Part shown: one piece after another, positions 1 through 6,813 of the stretch
Layout: every line of letters starts with the position of its first letter
Numbering within the stretch: the stretch's first letter is position 1
NCBI GenBank assembly: GCA_017457585.1
Contig: JAFTHD010000240.1
Location: 1 to 16,043 of the forward strand
Direction of reading: 5' to 3'
DNA from: Bacillota bacterium
GTDB taxonomy: Bacteria; Bacillota_A; Clostridia; Peptostreptococcales; Anaerovoracaceae
Length of the DNA: 16,043 nt
Made by a program: the position numbers and the translations under genes
The notes under the pieces: model-generated
What the model was told of the DNA's origin: nothing
Seen by the model: only the letters and a program-made list of their open reading frames with translations
Databases searched by the model: none

Positions 1-22
1 TCTTCATCTGTACTCCCTCCTT
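1..22 (-). other. Possible start of a further gene overlapping the exporter tail
   Basis: On the minus strand an AGGAGG at 21-16 is followed after 8 nt by an ATG at 7-5, in a different frame from the exporter. This is ideal ribosome-binding geometry and suggests that the next gene of the tetR-exporter operon begins here, overlapping the exporter C-terminus. Only two codons are visible, so nothing can be said about the product, and chance is possible. Confidence 0.4.
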
Positions 23-2120
23 CAAGATCCTGTGCAAATTCTTCGTTTTCACCATTTCTCGACTTTTTCATGCCGCCTGTGGTCCCTATGATCAGCTTGT
101 CGAAGTTGACTAAGGCTGTAGGCAGGAAGAGCATAACGATTATCATACTTATCAGCGCGCCCCTTGCCATCAGTGTACAAAGGGAACCGATAAGGTCTAC
201 TTCCGAATAGATTCCAACGCCCAGCGTTGCTGCCGCAAAGGCGAAGGCGCTTACCATGATGGACGGCATGGATATGCTGTGAGCCAGTCTCACCGCCTCT
301 TTGGCATCGTGACCTGCGATTCTTTCCGTCTTGTAACGGGTTGTCATCAGTATGGCGTAGTCAACCGTAGATCCAAGCTGCACCGTACTGATGATGATTC
401 CTGCGATGAAGGCAAGCTTCGTTCCCGTGAAGCACGGGATTCCCAGGTTTATAAAGATTGCAAGTTCTATGACCGCAACGAGTATGACCGGTAAGCTGAA
501 GGATCTGAGCACTACCATGATGATCAGCAGTATTGCAAAGATGGAGGCGAAGTCTACCACCTTGAAGTCGTGATCCGTTATGTCGATCAGGTCTTTCGTA
601 CAAGGGGCTTCGCCGATGAGCATGGCCTTCTCGTCGTACTTGTCCATGACGGCGTTTATCTCGTCAACCTGCACGTTTACCTCGTCCGATGCCACGGCGT
701 ACTTGGAGGTAACCATGAGCACCTGCCAGTTGTCGTTCTGTATCAGGCTTGAAATCTCATCAGGAATCATGATCGATGGAATATCACCTGTCATGCTTTT
801 GAGTCCCAGGCACTGATCCACACCGTCAACTTCCTTGATATCCTTTACCATGTTGGTGATGTCCTTTGCGCTGGTATCGGCGTCCGCCATGATCATGTAG
901 GACGTGGCTATGCCGAACTCCTCTTCCACCTTCTGATTGGCAATGGCGAAAGGAAGATCCTGCGGAACGCTTTCGTCCAGCTTATAGTACTGATCCGTAT
1001 TCAGGTATCCGTATATGGACGGAATCAGCAGAATCACGAACAGCACCAGCATCTTTTTAGGATTGTTGACGAGGAAGTGGCTCAGCTTGCCAAACTTTGG
1101 GATGAAGCTTCTGTGGGAGAACTTCTCGATGTATTTCTCAAGTCCGAGGATCAACGCCGGCAAAATGGTGACGCTTCCGATGATACCGAAGACTACGCCC
1201 TTTGCCATAACCACGCCAAGGTCGATACCAAGGGTGAAGGTCATAAAGCAAAGTGCCAGGAATCCTGCGATGGTCGTAATCGAACTTCCTGCAATGCTCG
1301 TAAGGGTCTGGGCGATTGCCTGGGACATGGCCTCTTCCCTCTTGAGGCCGCGTTCCTCCTTCTGCTCCTTGTAGCTGTGCCACAGGAATATGGAGTAGTC
1401 CATGGTAACGCCCAGTTGCAGTACCGCAGCTACCGCCATGGTGATATATGAAATCTCTCCTTTGAAAATGTTCGTTCCCATGTTGTAGAGGATCTCCATG
1501 CCGATTCCGCTTATGAATATGAGCGGCAGAATCCAGGAGTCCATAAAGAATCCGAGAATGATGCTGGAGAGAACGACTGCAAGAATTACGTATATCGGCA
1601 TCTCATGGTCGGTCAGCTCCTTCAGGTCTTCTACGAAGGCCGTCATACTGCTGATGTAGCACTGCTGTCCGCAGATCTGTCTCAGTTCCTTCATGGCGGC
1701 AAGACTGTCGTCGTCCGACGTACCTGCCCCAAAGAAGATGGCCATCATGGTGGCATCGTCGCTGTTAAAAGCGCTGGTCAGACTGTCCGGCAGGATCTCC
1801 CTGGGAACGGAGATGTCCGCAACCGTGTCGAACCAGAGGACCGACTCTACGTTGTCCACCTTTTCCATCTTTTCCTTCATCTTGGCAACGTCCTTGTAGT
1901 CCATTCCCTCTACGGTAATGAGACCGTATCCGCCCTTTCCGAACTCGTCTAAGAGGATGTCCTGACCTTTTATGGTCTCGATGGAATCCGGCAGATATGT
2001 GAGAACGTCAAAGTTTACTCTCGTTCCTATGAATCCAAAGATGGACGGAATCACGAGGAGCAGAGCAACGATCAGAATAATTCTTCGGTGTTTTGTTACC
2101 TTTTGCCCGAATTTTAACAT
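1..2120 (-). CDS. RND/MMPL-family exporter, C-terminus cut by window edge
   Basis: The reading frame is open from an ATG at 2120 to the left edge, giving 706 complete codons without a stop. The protein has the duplicated RND plan: a membrane segment at residues 13-32, an external loop, a membrane block at about 176-325, a segment at about 357-373, a second external loop of roughly 150 residues, and a membrane block at about 522-672. Both halves carry the RND membrane acidic motif, TMDYSIF at 239-245 and STVDYAI at 584-590. Such proteins export lipids, peptides or hydrophobic compounds using the proton gradient; the substrate is unknown here. The start is supported by an AGAGGTGA site 8 nt upstream. 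The charged tail after residue 680 suggests the C-terminus is near. It follows tetR on the same strand and is probably repressed by it through the palindrome at 2228-2252. Confidence 0.9.
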   Translation of the reverse strand, partial: MLKFGQKVTKHRRIILIVALLLVIPSIFGFIGTRVNFDVLTYLPDSIETIKGQDILLDEFGKGGYGLITVEGMDYKDVAKMKEKMEKVDNVESVLWFDTVADISVPREILPDSLTSAFNSDDATMMAIFFGAGTSDDDSLAAMKELRQICGQQCYISSMTAFVEDLKELTDHEMPIYVILAVVLSSIILGFFMDSWILPLIFISGIGMEILYNMGTNIFKGEISYITMAVAAVLQLGVTMDYSIFLWHSYKEQKEERGLKREEAMSQAIAQTLTSIAGSSITTIAGFLALCFMTFTLGIDLGVVMAKGVVFGIIGSVTILPALILGLEKYIEKFSHRSFIPKFGKLSHFLVNNPKKMLVLFVILLIPSIYGYLNTDQYYKLDESVPQDLPFAIANQKVEEEFGIATSYMIMADADTSAKDITNMVKDIKEVDGVDQCLGLKSMTGDIPSIMIPDEISSLIQNDNWQVLMVTSKYAVASDEVNVQVDEINAVMDKYDEKAMLIGEAPCTKDLIDITDHDFKVVDFASIFAILLIIMVVLRSFSLPVILVAVIELAIFINLGIPCFTGTKLAFIAGIIISTVQLGSTVDYAILMTTRYKTERIAGHDAKEAVRLAHSISMPSIMVSAFAFAAATLGVGIYSEVDLIGSLCTLMARGALISMIIVMLFLPTALVNFDKLIIGTTGGMKKSRNGENEEFAQDLEGGSTDE

Positions 2121-2164
2121 GTACGTTTCACCTCTAAATTGCTGTTTGGGCACAAAAAATAGCC

Positions 2165-2179
2165 CGTCTCAATGAGACG
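2165..2179. repeat. 15-nt perfect palindrome in exporter leader
   Basis: CGTCTCA (2165-2171) and TGAGACG (2173-2179) are perfect inverted repeats around a single base. The palindrome lies between the tetR-like operator and the exporter start. As RNA on the minus strand it can form a 6-bp stem with a 3-nt loop, followed five bases later by a run of six T, so it could be a weak terminator or attenuator. As DNA it could be a second regulator site. The sequence does not decide between these. Confidence 0.5.
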
Positions 2180-2227
2180 TGACAATCATAAATCAAAGAG
2201 CAAAAAATATAAATAAGCAAATTAAGA

Positions 2228-2252
2228 CAGATGCACAAAATTTGTACATCTG
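2228..2252. promoter_or_regulatory. Candidate TetR operator, 25-bp near-perfect palindrome
   Basis: Left arm CAGATGCACAAA (2228-2239) and right arm TTTGTACATCTG (2241-2252) are reverse complements except at one position, with a single central A. The site sits 23 bp past the tetR stop and about 108 bp upstream of the exporter start. Its length and symmetry fit binding by one or two TetR dimers. It lacks the GC-rich stem and T-run of a terminator. I could not identify confident -35/-10 hexamers for the exporter around it, though AT-rich sequence lies directly downstream on the minus strand. Confidence 0.65.
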
Positions 2253-2274
2253 CATAAAAATGTATAAATATAAA

Positions 2275-2865
2275 TCATTTGATCAGTCTGTCGATGCTGA
2301 GAATATCCAGTGCTTTCTGGGAACTGGTGAGTATGGGGAGAACCGTGGCCCTGAATATCTCGTCGCAAAGAACGGCAACGGCTTCAGGCGGCGTAGCCAT
2401 ATCGTCGTGTATCCACTGCTGAATCACGCCTGCGAAAGCGCTCCTGTACACCAGGGCCGTGATCTTCTTCGATTCTTCGCTCAAATTCTCCGGCACGTCC
2501 AGGTGGTCTATCAGCTCGTACACCACGCTGTCCATGATGTTGCCCAGGTAGGTGTCGATGTTCTCATGCTGAACGGTCCTGTAGATGTGGTAGATCATAT
2601 CCCTGTTTTCGTACAGGTAATTGATGCCGGAAAGGAAGCCTGCTTCCCAATCCTCGTTATCAACGTATTTGGCTACGATTCCCTCAACTTCGTCCTCGAA
2701 TATATAGTTTACCACATCGTAGATATCGTCGAAGTGATAGTAGAAGCTGTTCCGCGTAAGGTCGCACTTCTGGGTTATCTCCTTGACCGTGATTTTATGG
2801 AGCGGCTTTTCCCGCAAAAGCTCCTGAGTCGCTGCAGCGATTTCCTTCTTCGTCCTGCTTGCCAT
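2275..2865 (-). CDS. TetR-family transcriptional regulator
   Basis: This 196-residue protein has the usual TetR length. The N-terminal helix-turn-helix is clear: residues 25-45 contain the family pattern ITVKEIT...LTRNSFYYHF, ending in the conserved Tyr-Tyr-His-Phe of the recognition helix region. The remainder is all-helical and divergent, as expected for the ligand-binding and dimerisation domain. The start is supported by AGGAGA 6 nt upstream of the ATG at 2865. It is transcribed toward the RND exporter and away from the rib operon, the standard arrangement of a local repressor of a drug or lipid pump. A promoter TTGTCA-17-TATAAT lies upstream. The inducing ligand is not predictable. Confidence 0.93.
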   Translation of the reverse strand: MASRTKKEIAAATQELLREKPLHKITVKEITQKCDLTRNSFYYHFDDIYDVVNYIFEDEVEGIVAKYVDNEDWEAGFLSGINYLYENRDMIYHIYRTVQHENIDTYLGNIMDSVVYELIDHLDVPENLSEESKKITALVYRSAFAGVIQQWIHDDMATPPEAVAVLCDEIFRATVLPILTSSQKALDILSIDRLIK

Positions 2866-2928
2866 CTTTCTCTCCTAACAGACTCTCTTCACCAAGCCTC
2901 ACTTCGCCGGCTACAAACGGTTACTTTC

Positions 2929-2957
2929 ATTATAATAATCCGATTGACTATTGACAA
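2929..2957 (-). promoter_or_regulatory. tetR promoter
   Basis: On the minus strand TTGTCA (2957-2952) and TATAAT (2934-2929) are separated by exactly 17 bp, an almost consensus housekeeping promoter reading toward tetR, with about 60 nt of leader. Its -35 box occupies nearly the same bases as the plus-strand TTGACA of the rib promoter. Confidence 0.75.
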
Positions 2958-2977
2958 ACAATTTATTCACGTATAAC
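2951..2977 (+). promoter_or_regulatory. Probable rib operon promoter
   Basis: A consensus TTGACA lies at 2951-2956, upstream of the riboswitch. The best -10 candidate is TATAAC at 2972-2977, with a short 15-bp spacer; a 17-bp spacer would give the poorer TAACAT at 2974-2979. Either would start transcription just before the aptamer. The promoter must lie in this gap, but the exact -10 is uncertain. Confidence 0.5.
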
Positions 2978-2996
2978 ATGATAGTGCAACTTAATA

Positions 2997-3103
2997 AATC
3001 TTCAGGGCAGGGTGAAATTCCCGACCGGCGGTAAAGTCCGCGAGCATGAGCATGAAACGGTGAAATTCCGTTACCGACAGTAGAGTCTGGATGAGAGAAG
3101 ATT
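2997..3103 (+). ncRNA. FMN riboswitch (RFN element) aptamer
   Basis: The conserved RFN core is readable: CAGGGCAGGGTGAAATTCCC at 3003-3022, then ACCGGCGGT, then GGTGAAATTCC, ACCGACAGT and AGTCTGGATGAGAGAAG. The closing P1 helix is AATCTTC (2997-3003) paired with GAAGATT (3097-3103). The element binds flavin mononucleotide and, when bound, lowers expression of the downstream genes. It lies 156 nt upstream of the ribD ATG, and the terminator at 3195-3225 is the likely expression platform. A weak GCAAT/ATTGC hairpin at 3109-3122 followed by CTTCTTTTTG and a six-pair hairpin at 3137-3153 lie between, and could act as alternative structures. Confidence 0.96.
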
Positions 3104-3194
3104 GATACGCAATGGTAATTGCCTTCTTTTTGTTAGCTCTGGATTTTCCGGAGTTTATTTATTAAGAAGCCAATGCACGAGCAACGATATTCCT

Positions 3195-3225
3195 ACGCCC
3201 TGTATATTGCAGGGCGTTAAATTTT
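3195..3225 (+). terminator. Riboswitch-controlled terminator upstream of ribD
   Basis: ACGCCCTG (3195-3202) and CAGGGCGT (3210-3217) form a perfect 8-bp, GC-rich stem with a 7-nt loop, followed by TAAATTTT. The T-run is imperfect. The 5' arm GCCCTG is also complementary to the invariant CAGGGC of the aptamer (3003-3008), which offers a simple antiterminator pairing when FMN is absent. Confidence 0.7.
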
Positions 3226-3259
3226 GGAGCATATTTTAGAGCACATCGGGGAGCATAAG

Positions 3260-4360
3260 ATGACTGACAAAGAATATATGCAGAGAGCCATAGACCTGGC
3301 GCTTCTTGGTGCAGGTCACACAAATCCCAATCCCATGGTCGGTGCCGTCATCGTAAAGGATGACCGGATCGTATCCGAGGGATACCACGAAAAGTACGGC
3401 GATCTTCACGCCGAGAGAAACGCCCTCTCAAAGTGCGGATGGAAGGCGCCCGGCGCTACCATGTACGTGACTTTGGAGCCCTGCTGTCACCACGGCAAGC
3501 AGCCGCCGTGCACCGACGCGGTTATAGCAAGCGGCGTATCGAAGGTTTTCATCGGGTCGAGAGATCCCAATCCCCTCGTTTCGGGCAAGGGTGTGCAGCT
3601 TCTGAGAGACGCAGGCATCGAAGTCATCACCGACTTCATGCGCGAGGCGTGCGACGCAATCAACCCGGTATTCTTCCACTATATAAGCACCGGTCTCCCC
3701 TACGTCATCAGCAAGTACGCCATGACCATGGACGGAAAGATCGCGACGAGAACGGGCGCTTCCAAGTGGATCACAGGCGATGCGGCAAGACAGAGAGTTC
3801 AGGAGGATAGAGGAAGATATGCAGGAATCATGGTGGGAATCGGCACCGTTCTGGCTGACGACCCCCTCCTCACCTGCCGCATACCGGGCAAAAGTAACCC
3901 AGTCAGGATCATTTGCGATACGAATCTCCGGATTCCTGAAGACAGTCAGATTGTAAAGACTGCAAAGGACGTGGAGACGATCATTGCAACCGGCTCACGA
4001 GTGGAAGACAAAATCGCCCGCCTCACAGAGTCAGGCTGCGGCGTCATAACCCTTCCCCTTTCAGAGGCGCACATCGACTTAAAAGCGCTGATGAAAGCTC
4101 TCGGGGAACGTAAAATCGACAGCGTTTACATCGAGGGAGGCGGCAAACTTCACTGGTCTGCCTTACACGCAGGCATGGTAAACAAGGTCCAGGTCTTCGT
4201 AGCGCCTAAGATCTTCGGCGGAAATGATGCTCCGACACCTGTTTCCGGTCTCGGATGTGACATTCCTGATAATGGTTTTATGTTAACACCACCTGAAATC
4301 ACGAGATACGGAGACGACATACTCTTGGAAAGCGAGGTGATCCCTTGTTCACAGGAATAA
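3260..4360 (+). CDS. ribD: Bifunctional riboflavin deaminase/reductase RibD
   Basis: RibD catalyses two riboflavin steps: deamination of the pyrimidinone product of GTP cyclohydrolase II, then NADPH-dependent reduction of its ribosyl chain. The deaminase domain (about residues 1-145) has the zinc signature HAE at 50-52 and PCC...PPC with Cys75 and Cys84. The reductase domain follows, with KYAMTMDGKIAT after residue 152 and IEGGG in the C-terminal third. The 366-residue length matches the family. I chose the ATG at 3260 because GGGGAG lies 6 nt upstream and the mature start MTDKEYMQRAIDLA fits the family. An in-frame TTG at 3224 would begin inside the terminator T-run. It is the first gene of the riboswitch operon and overlaps ribE by 16 nt. 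Confidence 0.97.
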   Translation: MTDKEYMQRAIDLALLGAGHTNPNPMVGAVIVKDDRIVSEGYHEKYGDLHAERNALSKCGWKAPGATMYVTLEPCCHHGKQPPCTDAVIASGVSKVFIGSRDPNPLVSGKGVQLLRDAGIEVITDFMREACDAINPVFFHYISTGLPYVISKYAMTMDGKIATRTGASKWITGDAARQRVQEDRGRYAGIMVGIGTVLADDPLLTCRIPGKSNPVRIICDTNLRIPEDSQIVKTAKDVETIIATGSRVEDKIARLTESGCGVITLPLSEAHIDLKALMKALGERKIDSVYIEGGGKLHWSALHAGMVNKVQVFVAPKIFGGNDAPTPVSGLGCDIPDNGFMLTPPEITRYGDDILLESEVIPCSQE

Positions 4361-4986
4361 TCGAAGAAATCGGCAAAATCAAGGCCATCAGCCGCGGTGC
4401 AAACTCCGCGGTGCTCACCGTCCAGGCCCATAAAATACTGGAAGACGTGCACTTGGGCGACAGCATCGCCGTCAACGGCGTGTGCCTCACCTGCACCAGC
4501 TTTACGAAGGATCAGTTCACGGCTGACGTCATGCACGAGACCCTGAACCGTTCTTCCCTGGGGCAGCTCAGGATCGGCGGTCAGGTAAACTTAGAACGGG
4601 CCATGAGCGCGGAGGGCAGATTCGGCGGACACATCGTTGCGGGACACATCGACGGCGTTGGACGAGTTACCGACATCAAGAGAGATGACAACGCCATCTG
4701 GTACACCATCGAGGCGTCACCTGAGATCATGAGATACATCATAGAAAAAGGCTCCATCGCCATAGACGGTATCAGCCTTACCGTCGCAGAGGTGGGAAGG
4801 AACTACTTCAAGGTTTCCATCATCCCACACACGGCGTCTGAGACCACCCTCTCCCTTCGCAAGACGGGCGATATCGTAAACTTGGAGAACGACTGCATCG
4901 GCAAATATGTAGAGAAACTCATCAAGCCTTACGAAGGCAAGGATAGAGGAATTACATACGAGTTCCTGGCACAACACGGATTCTGA
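4345..4986 (+). CDS. ribE: Riboflavin synthase alpha subunit
   Basis: The enzyme dismutates two molecules of 6,7-dimethyl-8-ribityllumazine to riboflavin and a pyrimidinedione, the last step of the pathway. The 213 residues form the two lumazine-binding repeats of the family: the first begins with the signature MFTGIIEEIG and contains NGVCLT at 44-49, and the second begins near FGGHIVAGHIDG (93-104) and contains DGISLT at 141-146. Cys47 and His101 occupy conserved active-site positions. The start codon is TTG: the family always begins MFTGI, and GAGGTGA at 4334-4340 lies 4 nt upstream. The gene starts inside the end of ribD, so translation is probably coupled. Confidence 0.97.
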   Translation: MFTGIIEEIGKIKAISRGANSAVLTVQAHKILEDVHLGDSIAVNGVCLTCTSFTKDQFTADVMHETLNRSSLGQLRIGGQVNLERAMSAEGRFGGHIVAGHIDGVGRVTDIKRDDNAIWYTIEASPEIMRYIIEKGSIAIDGISLTVAEVGRNYFKVSIIPHTASETTLSLRKTGDIVNLENDCIGKYVEKLIKPYEGKDRGITYEFLAQHGF

Positions 4987-5014
4987 TCATTAAACCCAAG
5001 GAGGACAAACATAC

Positions 5015-6310
5015 ATGGAAGACTTAAAAGACTTCAAATTCAACACCATCGAAGAGGCTCTTGAGGATCTGAAGAAAGGTAAGATTATCCTTTGCACCGA
5101 CGATCCGGACAGAGAGAACGAAGGCGACATGATCTGCGCGGCACAGTTTGCCACGACGGAAAACGTCAATCTCATGGCAAGCGTCGCAAAGGGTCTCATC
5201 TGCATGCCTATGAGTTCCGACTACTGCACCAAGCTGCAGTTCCCTCAGATGGTAAGCGATAACACGGATAACCACGAGACGGCTTTCACCGTATCCATAG
5301 ACCACATTGAGACGACCACCGGTATCTCCGCAGAGGAAAGAGGTCTTACGGCAAGAAAGGTCATCGACCCGAATTCAAAGCCGGAGGATTTCAGGAGGCC
5401 GGGACACATGTTCCCTCTCCGCGCAAAGCCTAACGGCGTCCTCGAGAGAAACGGACACACGGAAGCCACGGTGGACCTTCTCAGACTGGCAGGAATGGAC
5501 GAATGCGGTCTCTGCTGTGAGATCATGAAGGACGACGGCACCATGATGCGCACCCCTGAACTCATAGAGGTGGCAAAGAAGTACGACATGAAGTTCATCA
5601 CGATCAGAGACCTTCAGGAGTACCGCAAACGCCACGAGAAGCTGGTGGACTGCGAAGCGGTCGTTGACCTTCCGACAAAGTACGGCTTCTTCAAGGCGTA
5701 CGGCTACGTGAACAGGCTAAACGGCGAGCACCACGTTGCTCTGGTCAAGGGTGATGTAGGCGACGGCAAAGATCTGCTCTGCAGAGTTCACTCCGAGTGT
5801 CTCACCGGCGATACCTTCGGTTCCTTACGATGCGACTGCGGCGACCAGCTTGCCACGGCGCTCAAACAGATCGAAATGGAAGGACGCGGTATTTTCCTCT
5901 ACATGAGACAGGAAGGCCGGGGCATCGGTCTGATCAACAAACTGAAGGCATACAAGCTTCAGGATGAAGGTCTGGATACCCTTGACGCCAATCTGGCGCT
6001 GGGATTTGCAGGCGACCTTCGCGAGTACTACATCGGCGCTCAGATTTTGAGAGACCTGGGAGCATCGGAGCTGAGACTTCTGACAAACAACCCGGACAAG
6101 GTTTATCAGCTGAGCGACTGGGGTATGGAGATCGTGGAGAGAGTTCCTATCGAAATCGACGCTACAGCCTTCGACAAGTTCTACCTTGAGACGAAGAAAA
6201 AGCGCATGGGTCACATTCTGGAGAATCTGGACGAACATGAACCAGCCTGCGACTGCCCGAGCTGCGTAGCAAAGAGAAAGAACCTGGAAATGTTAAAGAA
6301 GAATTTATAA
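5015..6310 (+). CDS. ribBA: Bifunctional DHBP synthase / GTP cyclohydrolase II
   Basis: It supplies both riboflavin precursors: the N-terminal half makes 3,4-dihydroxy-2-butanone 4-phosphate from ribulose 5-phosphate, and the C-terminal half opens GTP. DHBP synthase markers are [11 protein letters not shown] at 29-39, [10 protein letters not shown] at 128-137 and [10 protein letters not shown] at 146-155. GTP cyclohydrolase II markers are the zinc cysteines in HSECLTGD (Cys262) and LRCDCGDQL (Cys273, Cys275), and QEGRGIGL at 299-306. The usual end of such proteins, KRMGHIL, falls at 396-402. About 29 further residues follow, including CDCPSC at 412-417, which is not part of the standard fold. 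AAGGAGG lies 10 nt upstream of the ATG. It sits 28 nt after ribE. Confidence 0.97.
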   Translation: MEDLKDFKFNTIEEALEDLKKGKIILCTDDPDRENEGDMICAAQFATTENVNLMASVAKGLICMPMSSDYCTKLQFPQMVSDNTDNHETAFTVSIDHIETTTGISAEERGLTARKVIDPNSKPEDFRRPGHMFPLRAKPNGVLERNGHTEATVDLLRLAGMDECGLCCEIMKDDGTMMRTPELIEVAKKYDMKFITIRDLQEYRKRHEKLVDCEAVVDLPTKYGFFKAYGYVNRLNGEHHVALVKGDVGDGKDLLCRVHSECLTGDTFGSLRCDCGDQLATALKQIEMEGRGIFLYMRQEGRGIGLINKLKAYKLQDEGLDTLDANLALGFAGDLREYYIGAQILRDLGASELRLLTNNPDKVYQLSDWGMEIVERVPIEIDATAFDKFYLETKKKRMGHILENLDEHEPACDCPSCVAKRKNLEMLKKNL

Positions 6311-6328
6311 ATAAAAAGGAGAAATGAA

Positions 6329-6793
6329 ATGGCAAACATCTATGAAGGCAAATTAGTATCCGATAAAATTAAGGTTGGCATCATCTGCTCGAGATTCAAT
6401 GAGTTCATCACTTCAAAGCTTCTCGGCGGAGCCATCGACACGCTGCAGAGACATAACGTTGCAGAGGACGATATCGATATCGCATGGGTACCGGGAGCAT
6501 TTGAAACTCCGCTCATCGCAAAGAAGATGGCAGAGTCCGGCAAGTACGACGCCGTTATCTGCCTGGGCGCTGTTATCAGAGGTGCCACTACCCACTACGA
6601 CCTGGTTTGCAATGAGGCCGCAAAGGGTATCGCTCAGGTTTCACTTCAGAGCGGCATTCCTGTAATGTTCGGCATCATCACCACGGAGAACATCGAGCAG
6701 GCAATCGAGCGCGCCGGTTCAAAGGCAGGCAACAAGGGTTCAGACTGTGCTGAGAGCGCTATAGAAATGGTAAACCTCATCAGATCCCTTTAA
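6329..6793 (+). CDS. ribH: 6,7-dimethyl-8-ribityllumazine synthase
   Basis: RibH condenses DHBP with 5-amino-6-ribitylaminouracil to give the lumazine substrate of RibE; the family usually assembles as a 60-subunit shell or as pentamers. The 154-residue length is typical. Key motifs are SRFNEFIT at 21-28 (substrate ring stacking by Phe23), WVPGAFE at 53-59, and [17 protein letters not shown] at 80-96, with His89 as the catalytic residue. MFGIITTEN at 113-121 is also conserved. The AAGGAG site lies 7 nt before the ATG. It is the last biosynthetic gene of the operon and is followed after only 20 nt by an RND transporter. Confidence 0.98.
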   Translation: MANIYEGKLVSDKIKVGIICSRFNEFITSKLLGGAIDTLQRHNVAEDDIDIAWVPGAFETPLIAKKMAESGKYDAVICLGAVIRGATTHYDLVCNEAAKGIAQVSLQSGIPVMFGIITTENIEQAIERAGSKAGNKGSDCAESAIEMVNLIRSL

Positions 6794-6813
6794 GAAATCA
6801 TAATTAAAGAAAA

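Noticed and set aside
2179..2976. 265-codon open frame on the plus strand
   Set aside because: It is antisense to tetR and its promoter, lacks family features, and includes the low-complexity intergenic region; the tetR frame with its helix-turn-helix is clearly the coding strand.
3224..3259. TTG at 3224 as ribD start
   Set aside because: It lies in the terminator tail, has no ribosome site, and adds residues not expected in RibD; the ATG at 3260 has GGGGAG.
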